Positions 1 through 11,340 are shown, numbered from the stretch's first letter. The stretch is DNA of 64,000 bases from Tyzzerella sp. (GCA_017465565.1 JAFTWA010000035.1:1-64000); one strand, 5' to 3'. Made by a program: numbers and translations. Notes: a model not told the origin generated them from the letters alone.

Positions 1-74
1 GAACTGATGGATTCTTTATTCTGAATGATTTTCTCTACCCATTGTATTTTTTCTTCTGGAGAAATTTTACCCAT
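1..74 (-). CDS. Partial N-terminus of a probable IS3-family transposase helix-turn-helix protein
   Basis: Minus-strand ATG at 74 runs off the window start after about 24 codons, beginning MGKISPEEKIQWVEKIIQ. This resembles the first helix of the small HTH protein (OrfA) of IS3-family elements. A purine-rich ribosome site (GGAAGGGGG) lies upstream on the minus strand, and a likely element end lies about 40 bp further out. The catalytic DDE part would be outside the window, so the family call is inference from a very short fragment. Confidence 0.4.
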   Translation of the reverse strand, partial: MGKISPEEKIQWVEKIIQNKESIS

Positions 75-115
75 AGAAAATGCCCCCTTCCAGATAAACA
101 GTTTTATTTTTTTAA

Positions 116-141
116 CTGTCTACCTAAAAGGGAGCATATCA
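116..141. repeat. Probable terminal inverted repeat of the IS3-like element
   Basis: Read on the minus strand this is TGATATGCTCCCTTTTAGG followed by TAGACAG, starting with TG as IS3-family ends do and placed just upstream of the partial transposase. The other end lies outside the window, so the repeat cannot be confirmed here. Confidence 0.4.
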
Positions 142-262
142 AATAAAGCGGGGCTTGGGAGTTTGTTTTTTTGTATATGCCCCATTGAAAGATTGTCAGG
201 CATGTAAAAATCTGTGATTATACTTGTTTTACAGAAATTAAAGAAATTGTGTCCACTGAGCA

Positions 263-297
263 TTGACAAAAATATTCGGGGGGGGGGGGGGTAGAAT
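263..297 (+). promoter_or_regulatory. Promoter with a 14-G tract between -35 and -10 (candidate phase-variable promoter)
   Basis: A consensus -35 TTGACA (263-268) and a -10-like TAGAAT (292-297) are separated by 23 nt, of which 278-291 is an uninterrupted run of 14 G. The optimum spacer is about 17 nt, which would need 8 G. TAGAAT is also the apparent -10 of efp in this window. Slipped-strand mispairing in such tracts changes spacer length and so transcription in other bacteria. Here it precedes a surface protein gene by about 45 bp. The -10 assignment and switching are inferences. Confidence 0.6.
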
Positions 298-341
298 GAA
301 GATGGTATATTGCAGTAAAAAATAATGATGGAGGTATTATT

Positions 342-2519
342 ATGAGTACATTGAGAGTAAAGTTTTTATCATGTCTGCTGAGTGTGGCATTGATTGTGTC
401 GATGATACCGATGATGGCTGTTGCAGAGTCGGAAGCAGTTACTGTTCAAACTGAAGCAGATTTAGATGCGGCAATTGACGCTATCCCGAAAAATGGCTCA
501 GGGGAAATCACAATTAAAGATATCTATATGTCCTTGCAAACAGGCATATATTTTGAGGAGAAGGATATTGTCTTTAATCTTGAAAATGCTCAGCTTGTTA
601 CGAGCGAAGGGCCTGTCCTTCTAGCTCTTGATTCCAACGTCACCATCAATGCCGATGAGACGTCTTCGCTTGAGGCAATGAACTCAACTGGAGGTATGGG
701 AACTGTAAGGGTTGATGCGGGGACTTATGACCCTGACAGTGGACAATTCACTGAAATATTTAATCTTACAATTAATGGTGGTAAATATTCTTGTGCAGAG
801 AGTGACTATACATTTGCTGTAGGTTCCGGTATCAATGTAACCCTGACAGATGTTGTTTGCAACGGTACAGTTCAAGCTGTTGCGGCCCCTGGTCTTGATT
901 ACACCGGCACAATAACTATAAATAGTGGGCGCTTTGTAAACGATGTGAAAGACTATGTTGCAGACGGTAAGTTCTTCTGTAATGTGGGCGACTATTGCTA
1001 TGTTCGTGATAAGGAATTTTCAGATGATTTCAGCAGGGTGTTGACTGACGGCAAAATCGTGTTTAATTATGTCAAGCCATCTGCTGATGATGAAGCTTCT
1101 TGGCTTATAGCAGAGGATTTTTGTGTTGCTAATCCTGAATTCTATTTGGACATGGAAAGTTTTAATGATGATTTTTCTAAATGTGAACTTGGAATTTACT
1201 ATGGTACAGCAAAAGAAGAATTCCACACCGTGGATGTTGTATGGAACTATGATGAGGCAGTGAAGGCAACAGCAGATACATTTATCAATAAGTTTCCAGA
1301 GGACAGAGACTGGTTCAATGTCAGTGATTTGGAATTGGTGAATTACTGGATGAATAATGACCCGAGTTCTGAATCAGAAGTAGATTCGTTGGCAAATTAT
1401 TCTGGTGAATTGAAGTCCTACTTAAATAACAGTAACTTTTTGTTTACTGTTGAAGTGCGTGGCGGTGCAGATGCACCATTCTATACGGAGAGAATCGGCT
1501 CAGCAAAGTTGATTCATGATGGAAAAGTGTATTTTGCAGATGGCTGTCTTGGGGCAAGAGCTGAGCATGCAATCTATGTTCCAGAAAGCACAGGGGATAC
1601 AACTGCTGAATTGATTGCCGCTGCACAAAAACGTATTGATGACTATATTGGAACAGGCAAAGTGGAAATAGCTCTCAATGCGGATACGGTTGAAAATTAC
1701 TATAACGGTGAATTGGCAGAGTATGACAGACAGTTGGCAGAAGCACAGGCTCGTTTGGCAGCAGAATTACAGAAACCAGAGCAGGATAGAAACCCATTTG
1801 TAGTCATGGAGTGCAACAATGATATTGAATGGATACCTCAATATAAACAATACTTTATAGATTCGTTTAAAGAGGGTGGTGATTTATATTTCCTTAATAA
1901 AGCGGCAGGTGGTTATTTCTTTAATGTTGAAGTAAATAACGAAACTTATCTTTTTGTAATTATTAAGGATGATAGCAAGCTTCAGACGCCTACCTATACT
2001 ACAGTGGATTTGGACACTGATGTGCAGGTCAACTCATCTTCTTCTGAGGTTCCGCTTGATACTCTGATTGAGGTTGACAAGCTCACAGAGGGTACTGAAT
2101 ATGATAGAATTATTGGTATTCTTGATGTTGAGGATAATGAGACCTTTGATATCAAATTACATTCTGGCTCGTTGAATGAATATGTAACGAAGCTTGAAAA
2201 CGGTCAGTTTGAGGTCAAGATTCCTGTTCCTGCAAAGCTTGAAGGAAAAGCGTTGAAGGTATATTATGTTGATGAAAATAACAAGGTTGTTGAGTATGAT
2301 GTGACAACGAAAGACGGTTATGCAGTTTTTACTACTGACCACTTTAGTATCTATACTTTGGCAACAGCTTCGACAACTGGTTCGGGAACCGGAAATGGCA
2401 ATAGTTCATCTGTGCCTGCAACCGGAGATGGTTCAAATTATTTGATGTGGATTGTTCTTGCATTTATAAGCGCAAGTTACTTGATGGGAACAGCAATTTA
2501 CTGTAAAAAGAGAAAATAA
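342..2519 (+). CDS. Secreted cell-wall-anchored surface protein with VPATG sorting signal
   Basis: A 725-residue protein with an N-terminal signal peptide (hydrophobic stretch near residues 9-27, ending MAVAESEA). The large middle part, rich in T, N, D and beta-type segments, resembles no enzyme I recognise. The C-terminus has the sortase pattern: VPATG-D, a hydrophobic helix and KKRK, so it is probably attached to peptidoglycan by a sortase. GATGGAGG precedes the ATG at suitable distance. It is a single-gene unit with a poly-G promoter upstream and a hairpin terminator downstream. A surface role is well supported; the ligand or function is unknown. Confidence 0.85.
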   Translation: MSTLRVKFLSCLLSVALIVSMIPMMAVAESEAVTVQTEADLDAAIDAIPKNGSGEITIKDIYMSLQTGIYFEEKDIVFNLENAQLVTSEGPVLLALDSNVTINADETSSLEAMNSTGGMGTVRVDAGTYDPDSGQFTEIFNLTINGGKYSCAESDYTFAVGSGINVTLTDVVCNGTVQAVAAPGLDYTGTITINSGRFVNDVKDYVADGKFFCNVGDYCYVRDKEFSDDFSRVLTDGKIVFNYVKPSADDEASWLIAEDFCVANPEFYLDMESFNDDFSKCELGIYYGTAKEEFHTVDVVWNYDEAVKATADTFINKFPEDRDWFNVSDLELVNYWMNNDPSSESEVDSLANYSGELKSYLNNSNFLFTVEVRGGADAPFYTERIGSAKLIHDGKVYFADGCLGARAEHAIYVPESTGDTTAELIAAAQKRIDDYIGTGKVEIALNADTVENYYNGELAEYDRQLAEAQARLAAELQKPEQDRNPFVVMECNNDIEWIPQYKQYFIDSFKEGGDLYFLNKAAGGYFFNVEVNNETYLFVIIKDDSKLQTPTYTTVDLDTDVQVNSSSSEVPLDTLIEVDKLTEGTEYDRIIGILDVEDNETFDIKLHSGSLNEYVTKLENGQFEVKIPVPAKLEGKALKVYYVDENNKVVEYDVTTKDGYAVFTTDHFSIYTLATASTTGSGTGNGNSSSVPATGDGSNYLMWIVLAFISASYLMGTAIYCKKRK

Positions 2520-2529
2520 ATAATTATTT

Positions 2530-2566
2530 TGCGGGAGTTTTTGTTAAAAGAACTCCCGCAGTTTTT
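2530..2566 (+). terminator. Intrinsic terminator of the surface protein gene
   Basis: TGCGGGAGTT (2530-2539) pairs with AACTCCCGCA (2551-2560), followed by GTTTTT. The hairpin overlaps the last codons of the convergent sigK gene, so one sequence serves as terminator and coding DNA. Confidence 0.75.
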
Positions 2567-3161
2567 CTATGGCGCTCTTTTCGATACGTGAGACGTAGGA
2601 GCGGGAAATGCCAAGGCGGTTTGCTATTTCACGCTGTGTGTATTCTTCTTCGTTGTAGAGTCCATAACGCATTTTGAGTACAAGACGTTCTCGCGGTGAT
2701 AGAATGGATTCGACTTTTTCGTAAAGCAGCCGGATGTGCTCTTTTAAGACAATTTTCGCATGAATATCTTTTTCGTTGGCTTCAATAATGTCGAATAACT
2801 GAATCTCATTTCCTTCATGGTCTGTACCGATTGGCTCATAGAGTGATACTTCTTTTGAAGTTTTCTTTTTGGAGCGGAACATCATCAGGATTTCATTTTC
2901 AATGCATCTGGCAGCATAGGTTCCGAGACGGTTATTTTTGTCTGGATTAAATGTCACAATGGCTTTGATGAGACCGATTGTTCCGATAGAAATTAAATCT
3001 TCGGGATTTTCTTCTAAGTGCTGGTATTTTTTGATGATGTGAGCGACCAGACGCAGATTTCGTTCAATAAGTATATGCTTTGCTTCTAAATCCCCTTCGA
3101 TGTATTTTTGCAGGTAATATTGTTCCTCCTCAGCAGAAAGTGATGGTGGAAATGATTTCAA
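2544..3161 (-). CDS. sigK: Sporulation RNA polymerase sigma factor, SigK type
   Basis: Sigma-70 family protein with region 2 (AKHILIERNLRLVAHIIKKY, then EDLISIGTIGLIKAI) and a region 4 HTH ending GISRSYVSRIEKSAIEKL. Its length and sequence match SigK/SigE sporulation factors, which direct late mother-cell transcription. I chose the TTG at 3161 (LKSFPPSLSAEEE) because AGAGGTG sits 5 nt before it. The frame stays open to an ATG at 3242, which would add 27 residues but has no clear ribosome site and lacks the hydrophobic pro-sequence typical of SigK. The gene is uninterrupted (no skin-type insertion). Confidence 0.8.
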   Translation of the reverse strand: MKSFPPSLSAEEEQYYLQKYIEGDLEAKHILIERNLRLVAHIIKKYQHLEENPEDLISIGTIGLIKAIVTFNPDKNNRLGTYAARCIENEILMMFRSKKKTSKEVSLYEPIGTDHEGNEIQLFDIIEANEKDIHAKIVLKEHIRLLYEKVESILSPRERLVLKMRYGLYNEEEYTQREIANRLGISRSYVSRIEKSAIEKLREFF

Positions 3162-3355
3162 GACAGCACCTCTGGGCGTATTTAATATTATTGTATGTGG
3201 GGACAAAAAAGTTTGTGCTTTTCCAATTTTAAATGTTGACATTTCTGAGTAAATGTGAAAAAATAACTACACTATCTTTTATTCAAATCAGGCAATTCAG
3301 CCGAAATTTTCCAAAGATATTTTAAACAAAATAGGAGAAAGGAGCGTGTTAATGA

Positions 3356-4885
3356 TTGTTTAGCACAGTATTATCTGCTGCCCTGCATGGACTTTGTGTA
3401 GAATTTATTGATGTAGAAGCAGATGTAAGTAATGGACTCCCGATGTTTCATTTAGTTGGATATCTGTCCTCGGAAGTGAAAGAAGCGGGAGAGCGGGTTC
3501 GGACAGCAATCCGAAATTCAGAAATTTTGCTGCCAGCAAAGAAAATTGTGGTGAATCTGTCACCTGCGGATAAGAGGAAGAGAGGAACGGCATTCGATTT
3601 GCCGATTGCAGCTGCAATCCTTCTCGCCCTGGAGGAAGTACCGCCAAATAGTCTGGACGACACACTGATGATTGGAGAGCTGAGTCTAGACGGAGCTGTA
3701 AAGAGAGTGACAGGAGTACTTCCGATTGTTATGGAAGCACAAAAAAGAGGCTGCAAAAAATGTATTGTACCGAAGGAAAATCAGGAGGAGGGCGCATTAG
3801 TAGAAGGAATTCAAGTGATTGGCGTCGCGCATTTAAAAGAAGTATGTGCCATCTTAAAAGGAGAAAAGAAACCAGCACCAGCAAAGTATAAGAGGATATC
3901 TCAAAACCGGGCCGATAAGTCAGGGCTCGATTATGCAGAAATCAAAGGACAGCATTTGACAAAACGGGCCGTGGAGGTAGCGGTTGCCGGGAATCACAAC
4001 CTGCTCATGGTGGGAGCCCCAGGGGCTGGAAAAACCGCAATTGCGAAACGGATTCCAACGATTCTTCCGCCGCTAACGCTGGAAGAAAGTATGGAGCTTA
4101 CCAAAATATACAGCATCATGGGTGAACTCAACCAGTCTTATCCATTGGTTACGGAAAGGCCATTTCGGGAAGTGCATCAGTCTGTAACGAAGAGCGCTTT
4201 ACTTGGCGGCGGTACAATTCCAAGACCGGGAGAAATCAGTCTGGCAAATAAAGGGGTCTTATTCTTAGATGAAATTGCTGAATTCCAGAAATCGGTTTTA
4301 GAAATGCTTCGGCAACCGCTGGAGGAGCATAGCATCAAGATTCTGCGGGAAAAAGGAGAATATGAATTCCCAGCGGAATTCATTATGGTAGCAGCGATGA
4401 ATCCTTGTCCTTGTGGCAATTATCCAGATTTAAACAAATGTAATTGCACAACCGCACAGATTCAGTCCTATCTGGGAAGAATCAGCCAGCCGTTTCTGGA
4501 CCGTATAGATATCTGTGTGGAAGTAGAGCGGGTTCCTTACGAAGATTTATGCAGGACTGGAGGCGAGGAATCCTCAGAAGAGATTCAAAAACGGGTAGTA
4601 AAGGCGCGTGACATTCAGAAAGAGCGTTATAGTAGTCTTGGTATCCAGACAAATTCTCAGCTTAGTATTCAGCAGGTGGAGAAAATCTGTGTGCTGAAGG
4701 AAGAGGATAAGGAATTTATGGAGCAGGTATTTGAAAAAATGGGATTGACTGCAAGGACATACCATAAAGTTCTGTGCGTTGCGCGGACAATCGCAGATTT
4801 AGATGGAAAAGAGATGATTGAAGGGCGGCATCTTCGGGAGGCGCTCAGCTACCGTGCCATGAATCAAAAATATTGGAGGAGATAA
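3356..4885 (+). CDS. comM: YifB/ComM family Mg-chelatase-like AAA+ ATPase
   Basis: A 509-residue protein with an N-terminal ChlI domain (LPMFHLVGYLSSEVKEA and NLSPADKRK are family signatures), a central AAA+ domain with Walker A GAPGAGKT near residue 222 and Walker B VLFLDEIAEF, and the C-terminal Mg-chelatase subdomain (CPCGNYPD). ComM homologues are hexameric helicases that aid branch migration during natural transformation. TTG start with AAAGGAG upstream; the only ATG nearby is followed by a stop. The next gene, dprA, starts 1 nt after the stop, so the two DNA-uptake genes are probably co-transcribed. Confidence 0.9.
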   Translation: MFSTVLSAALHGLCVEFIDVEADVSNGLPMFHLVGYLSSEVKEAGERVRTAIRNSEILLPAKKIVVNLSPADKRKRGTAFDLPIAAAILLALEEVPPNSLDDTLMIGELSLDGAVKRVTGVLPIVMEAQKRGCKKCIVPKENQEEGALVEGIQVIGVAHLKEVCAILKGEKKPAPAKYKRISQNRADKSGLDYAEIKGQHLTKRAVEVAVAGNHNLLMVGAPGAGKTAIAKRIPTILPPLTLEESMELTKIYSIMGELNQSYPLVTERPFREVHQSVTKSALLGGGTIPRPGEISLANKGVLFLDEIAEFQKSVLEMLRQPLEEHSIKILREKGEYEFPAEFIMVAAMNPCPCGNYPDLNKCNCTTAQIQSYLGRISQPFLDRIDICVEVERVPYEDLCRTGGEESSEEIQKRVVKARDIQKERYSSLGIQTNSQLSIQQVEKICVLKEEDKEFMEQVFEKMGLTARTYHKVLCVARTIADLDGKEMIEGRHLREALSYRAMNQKYWRR

Positions 4886-4886
4886 T

Positions 4887-5963
4887 ATGAAATACGAATA
4901 TTGGTTTGCAAATATAAAAGGGATTACAAATAGCCGCAAGATAGAAATCCGAAAAAAATTTCAATCGGCGGAGGAATTATTTAATATAGAAGAAAAAGAA
5001 TTAGAAAGGCTTGAAGTCGTTGAGAGAGAGCGGCAAATCATTCTGGAAGGCACAAAACAGTGGAACGCAGAGCGTGAATATCAGAAGGTAATGGAGAAAG
5101 GGGTAAGATGTGTCTCTATATGGGACGCAGAGTATCCTAAGAAATTAAAGGAAATTCATACTCCGCCTTATATGCTGTATGTAAAAGGAAGGCTTCCTGA
5201 CGAGTCGAAAAAGACAGCTGCCATTGTGGGTGCGAGAGAATGTAGTCCATATGGAGAAGTGATGGCAAGAGCATTTGCAGAGCGTCTTGCGGGAGCAGGA
5301 GTGCAGATTGTCAGTGGAATGGCCCGGGGTGTTGACAGTGCAGGACAACGAGGTGCACTCAGGGCAGGAGGCACTAGCTTCGGTGTGCTCGGCTGCGGTG
5401 TGGATGTGTGTTACCCGCGGGAGGAGATAGGCCTCTATATGGAGCTTCAGGAAAGAGGCGGGGTGCTCTCGGAATTTCCAATTAATACGTGTCCGCTCAA
5501 ACAGAATTTCCCTGCCAGAAACCGTATTATTAGTGGGCTCTCAGATGTGATTCTGGTGATGGAGGCAAAAGAAAAGAGTGGCTCTCTTATTACCGCAGAC
5601 ATGGCTCTGGAGCAGGGGAAAGACGTATATGCGCTGCCAGGTCCAATTAACAGCAGTCTGAGTAAAGGATGTAATGGACTGATAAAACAGGGCGCTGGAA
5701 TACTTTTATCTCCAGAAGAATTACTGGAAGAACTTGGGATTTTCGCAGAAAATTTACACAAAAAAGATTCTCAAGAAAAAATATTACTTGAAACCATGGA
5801 AAATATAGTGTATAGTTGTCTCGATTTCAAACCTCAAAATTTGAGTGAACTGATTCGCAAGACAAAGTTATCTGTGCCGGAATTATTGGACGCGTTAGTT
5901 CGTTTAGAATTATTAGGGGTAATTAAAGAGATTTCAAAAAATTATTATGTGAAAGTAAAATAG
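4887..5963 (+). CDS. dprA: DNA-processing protein DprA (Smf)
   Basis: A 358-residue protein. The Rossmann core spans residues about 100-300 with motifs VGARECSPYGE, SGMARGVDSAGQ, VLGCGVDVCYP and KSGSLITADMALEQG. The C-terminal 60 residues form a winged-helix domain. DprA loads RecA on incoming single-stranded DNA in transformation. It starts in the GGAGGAGATAAT context directly after comM and is followed 28 bp later by topA, the usual Firmicute order dprA-topA-codY. Confidence 0.93.
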   Translation: MKYEYWFANIKGITNSRKIEIRKKFQSAEELFNIEEKELERLEVVERERQIILEGTKQWNAEREYQKVMEKGVRCVSIWDAEYPKKLKEIHTPPYMLYVKGRLPDESKKTAAIVGARECSPYGEVMARAFAERLAGAGVQIVSGMARGVDSAGQRGALRAGGTSFGVLGCGVDVCYPREEIGLYMELQERGGVLSEFPINTCPLKQNFPARNRIISGLSDVILVMEAKEKSGSLITADMALEQGKDVYALPGPINSSLSKGCNGLIKQGAGILLSPEELLEELGIFAENLHKKDSQEKILLETMENIVYSCLDFKPQNLSELIRKTKLSVPELLDALVRLELLGVIKEISKNYYVKVK

Positions 5964-5991
5964 ACAAGAGCTATTATGGAGGAAATTGTAA

Positions 5992-8013
5992 ATGGCACGC
6001 TATTTAGTAATCGTGGAATCACCTGCAAAGGTAAAGACAATCAAAAAATTTTTGGGAAACAGCTATGTAGTTATGGCCTCCAATGGCCATGTGCGTGATT
6101 TACCAAAGAGCCAGCTTGGAATCGATGTAGACCACGATTTTGAACCAAAGTACATTACAATCAGAGGAAAGGGAGATATCCTTGCAAGTTTACGAAAAGA
6201 AGTGAAAAAGGCAGATAAGATATATCTCGCAACTGACCCTGACCGTGAAGGAGAAGCAATTGCGTGGCACCTCTTAATTGCTCTGAAGCTGGAAGATAAA
6301 AAAGTATATCGAATCAGTTTTAATGAAATTACGAAAAATGCAGTAAAAGCTTCGATTAAAGATGCGAGACAGATAGATATGGATTTGGTAGATGCACAGC
6401 AGGCACGCCGTGCCCTTGACCGAGTGGTAGGCTATAGAATCAGTCCGCTTCTTTGGGCAAAGGTAAAGAGAGGCTTGAGTGCGGGACGTGTGCAGTCTGT
6501 TGCGCTCCGTATTATTGCCGACCGCGAAGAGGAAATTGATGCATTCATTCCAGAAGAATACTGGACCTTAGATGCGACTCTTCGTGTAGAAGGCGAAAAG
6601 AAGCCATTGGTTGCCAAGTTCTACGGAACAGAGGGGAACAAAATGACAGTCCGCTCTGAAGAAGAGATGAACAATATTGTAAAGGCAATCGAAAATGAAG
6701 CATACTTTGTAGATGAGGTAAAGAAAGGAGAACGCAGCAAAAAGGCGCCACTTCCATTCACAACGAGTACCCTGCAGCAGGAAGCTTCAAAGGTACTTAA
6801 CTTTGCAACACAGAAGACGATGCGGGTTGCACAGCAATTGTATGAAGGGGTGGATATCAAAGGCAGCGGTACCGTTGGTCTTATCTCATACCTTCGTACC
6901 GATTCTACCAGAGTATCAGAGGAAGCAGATGCAAATGCCAGAGCTTATATCGCAAATACCTATGGAGTCGCATATATGGCGGCGGCAGAGAAGAAAACAG
7001 ATAGCAGCAAGAAGATTCAGGATGCCCATGAGGCAATTCGCCCAACAGATGTGACAAGAACACCGGCTTCTTTGAAGGAATCCTTAAGCAGAGACCAGCT
7101 TCGTCTGTATCAGTTAATCTGGAAACGTTTTGTTGCCAGCAGAATGCAGCCAGCGAAATATGAGATAACATCTATTAAAATTGGAGCCGGAGAGTATCGC
7201 TTCACCGTATCTGCATCAAAGGTAGCATTTGAAGGCTTCCGTGCTGTCTATGTGGAATCAGATGAAGAAAAAGAAGAAAATAATGTACTTGTAAAGAGCA
7301 TTGATAAAGATTCAAGGCTTACAAAAGAACTATTGGATCCAAAACAACATTTTACACAGCCACCAGCCCATTATACAGAAGCTGCGCTTGTTAAGACGTT
7401 AGAAGAGCTTGGGATTGGCCGTCCAAGTACTTATGCGCCAACCATTTCAACCATTATTGCAAGAAGATATGTGGCAAAAGAGAGTAAGAATCTATACATG
7501 ACAGAGCTTGGGGAAGCGGTGAATAATATTATGAAGCAATCGTTCCCGAGTATTGTAGATGTAAACTTCACGGCATACATGGAAGGACTCTTGGACTTGG
7601 TTGAAGATGGAAAGGTAGAATGGAAGACCGTCATCAGCAATTTCTATCCTGATTTGGCAGAAGCTGTCCGCATTGCAGAAGAGGAACAGGAAAAGATTAA
7701 GATTCAGGATGAAGTGACAGAGGAAATCTGTGAGGTGTGTGGACGAAATATGGTTATTAAGTATGGCCCACACGGTCGTTTCCTGGCATGCCCTGGTTTC
7801 CCAGAGTGTAAGAACACAAAGCCATATTTGGAAAAAATAGGTGTAAAATGTCCTCTTTGTGGTAAAGAAGTTGTTCTTCGCAAAACGAAAAAGGGAAGAA
7901 AATATTATGGTTGCGAAGATAATCCAACTTGTGAATTTATGTCATGGCAAAAACCAACAGAAAAATCAGTGAAAAAAACTGAAAATTCGGATATAAAAGT
8001 TGAAAATTCATAA
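5992..8013 (+). CDS. topA: DNA topoisomerase I (type IA)
   Basis: A 673-residue enzyme that relaxes negative supercoils. It has a Toprim domain (IVESPAKVKTIKKFLG; acidic motif TDPDREGEAIAWH), the active-site tyrosine motif SYLRTDSTR near residue 300, and two C-terminal zinc ribbons (CEVCGRNM...CPGFPEC and CPLCGKEV...CEDNPTC). Length is normal for Firmicutes. Ribosome site TGGAGGAAA precedes the ATG. The last 15 residues are a lysine/serine-rich tail. Confidence 0.96.
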   Translation: MARYLVIVESPAKVKTIKKFLGNSYVVMASNGHVRDLPKSQLGIDVDHDFEPKYITIRGKGDILASLRKEVKKADKIYLATDPDREGEAIAWHLLIALKLEDKKVYRISFNEITKNAVKASIKDARQIDMDLVDAQQARRALDRVVGYRISPLLWAKVKRGLSAGRVQSVALRIIADREEEIDAFIPEEYWTLDATLRVEGEKKPLVAKFYGTEGNKMTVRSEEEMNNIVKAIENEAYFVDEVKKGERSKKAPLPFTTSTLQQEASKVLNFATQKTMRVAQQLYEGVDIKGSGTVGLISYLRTDSTRVSEEADANARAYIANTYGVAYMAAAEKKTDSSKKIQDAHEAIRPTDVTRTPASLKESLSRDQLRLYQLIWKRFVASRMQPAKYEITSIKIGAGEYRFTVSASKVAFEGFRAVYVESDEEKEENNVLVKSIDKDSRLTKELLDPKQHFTQPPAHYTEAALVKTLEELGIGRPSTYAPTISTIIARRYVAKESKNLYMTELGEAVNNIMKQSFPSIVDVNFTAYMEGLLDLVEDGKVEWKTVISNFYPDLAEAVRIAEEEQEKIKIQDEVTEEICEVCGRNMVIKYGPHGRFLACPGFPECKNTKPYLEKIGVKCPLCGKEVVLRKTKKGRKYYGCEDNPTCEFMSWQKPTEKSVKKTENSDIKVENS

Positions 8014-8112
8014 ATTGTATGATAATATACAACTGTGTATAAATTTTTTCAGAGTTGTTCAAAGAGTTGAAAAAATAGTTGTAAAATATATTCATATAGT
8101 GGAGGAGAAGCC

Positions 8113-8895
8113 ATGAGTGTACAATTATTGGATAAGACCAGAAAGATTAACAGGTTATTGCATAATAACAATTCCAGCAAAGTAGTATTTAATGATATCT
8201 GTGATGTTTTGACAGGTATTTTGAACTCAAATGTTTTAGTAATTAGTAAAAAGGGAAAAGTGCTTGGGGTTGGACAATGTGCAGGAGTCGGTTTGATTCA
8301 TGAGCTGATTGAAAATCGGGTAGGCAGTCTAATTGATAGTATGCTGAATGAGAGAATGCTCAACATCTTGTCGACAAAAGAGAATGTAAATCTTCAGACA
8401 CTCGGATTTTCTCCAGAGGTAGTGAAAGGCTATCAGGCAATCGTAACACCAATTGACATTGCAGGTGAAAGATTAGGGACCTTGTTTATTTATAAAAAAG
8501 ATGATGCATATGAAATTGATGACATCATTTTAAGTGAGTATGGAACAACGGTTGTAGGTCTTGAGATGCTTCGTTCTGTAAATGAGGAGAGTGCGGAAGA
8601 AATCCGTAAGGAACAAATTGTACAATCTGCAATCAGTACACTCTCGTTCTCAGAGTTAGAAGCGATTATTCATATTTTTGATGAATTAGAAGGAACAGAG
8701 GGAATCCTCGTTGCAAGTAAAATTGCAGACCGCGTTGGAATTACAAGATCAGTAATTGTAAATGCGCTTCGTAAATTCGAAAGCGCCGGAGTTATTGAAT
8801 CCCGCTCATCCGGAATGAAAGGTACTTACATCAAAGTAGTAAATGATTTCATTTTCGATGAATTGGCAAATATCAAAAAGAATAAAGCAGAATAA
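8113..8895 (+). CDS. codY: GTP-sensing global repressor CodY
   Basis: 260 residues, the standard CodY length. The N-terminal GAF-type domain (about 1-155) binds branched-chain amino acids; the C-terminal winged helix (SKIADRVGITRSVIVNALRK, then RSSGMKGTYIKV) is almost invariant in CodY. It represses amino-acid and starvation genes when GTP and BCAA are high. GTGGAGGAG ribosome site. It has its own terminator downstream and follows topA after 99 bp. Confidence 0.96.
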   Translation: MSVQLLDKTRKINRLLHNNNSSKVVFNDICDVLTGILNSNVLVISKKGKVLGVGQCAGVGLIHELIENRVGSLIDSMLNERMLNILSTKENVNLQTLGFSPEVVKGYQAIVTPIDIAGERLGTLFIYKKDDAYEIDDIILSEYGTTVVGLEMLRSVNEESAEEIRKEQIVQSAISTLSFSELEAIIHIFDELEGTEGILVASKIADRVGITRSVIVNALRKFESAGVIESRSSGMKGTYIKVVNDFIFDELANIKKNKAE

Positions 8896-8903
8896 CAAAA
8901 GAA

Positions 8904-8934
8904 AAAGGGAATCAGAATTCTGATTCCCCTTTCG
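8904..8934 (+). terminator. Intrinsic terminator after codY
   Basis: AGGGAATCAGA pairs with TCTGATTCCCCT in a long near-perfect hairpin followed by TTTCG. Confidence 0.8.
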
Positions 8935-8954
8935 TTTATAGTGGGGAGGTACAT

Positions 8955-9281
8955 ATGAAAAAGGGTGATTATGCAGAATTAAAAATGAAAAAAGTGCTTC
9001 ATGTAAGCGGCGTCATGGATGGGAGTGTGCATGCCTGCCATGTCTTAAGGTATGACGAAAACAGAGAATGCCTTTACTTTTCCCTGCAGTCCGGAGAACT
9101 TAGTGATTTGTCACTGGATGCAATCTATGAGTGTAAAATCCGTTCTTCAGAAGCACAGACAAACTGCAGCGGGCGGATAAAGGAGAGATATTGTGGAGCC
9201 GAAGGAAAAACAATCAAATTCCAAATAGAAAATGGATTTTATAAAATAAATCTAAAGTCTGTTGACAAACAAATAGTGTAG
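8955..9281 (+). CDS. Conserved hypothetical protein, beta-rich, possibly PilZ-like
   Basis: A 108-residue protein starting ATG after GGGGAGGTACAT. Predicted mostly beta strands (MKKVLHVSGVMDGSVHACHV; KTIKFQIENGFYKINLKSVD). I do not recognise a named family. The size and position between codY and groES suggest a small PilZ-like or regulatory domain, but there is no clear RxxxR motif. It probably uses a promoter after the codY terminator. No signal peptide or membrane segment. Confidence 0.7.
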   Translation: MKKGDYAELKMKKVLHVSGVMDGSVHACHVLRYDENRECLYFSLQSGELSDLSLDAIYECKIRSSEAQTNCSGRIKERYCGAEGKTIKFQIENGFYKINLKSVDKQIV

Positions 9282-9290
9282 TGATATTTT
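9262..9290 (+). promoter_or_regulatory. Sigma-A promoter of groESL
   Basis: TTGACA (9262-9267), 17-nt spacer, TATTTT (9285-9290). It overlaps the end of the preceding gene and lies immediately before the CIRCE element. Confidence 0.75.
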
Positions 9291-9304
9291 ATTACTAGCG
9301 CGAA

Positions 9305-9331
9305 ATAGCACTCGAATAAGGAGAGTGCTAA
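9305..9331 (+). promoter_or_regulatory. CIRCE operator (HrcA binding site)
   Basis: ATAGCACTC-N9-GAGTGCTAA, differing at one base from the consensus TTAGCACTC-N9-GAGTGCTAA. HrcA bound here represses groESL until heat or unfolded protein removes it. Confidence 0.93.
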
Positions 9332-9358
9332 CAAGATAGAATCAAGGAGGTAATCGTA

Positions 9359-11295
<1,937 letters not shown>

Positions 11296-11304
11296 TTTTA
11301 TAAT

Positions 11305-11340
11305 AAGACGCTTGACGGTAAATGTCAGGCGTCTTTGTTT
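11305..11340 (+). terminator. Intrinsic terminator of groESL
   Basis: GACGCTTGAC pairs with GTCAGGCGTC around an AT-rich loop, then TTTGTTTT. Confidence 0.8.

Noticed and set aside
8030-8060. Possible CodY box (AATTTTCAGA-like) upstream of codY
   Set aside because: AAATTTTTTCAGAGTTG matches the CodY consensus at too few positions in the second half to claim a site.
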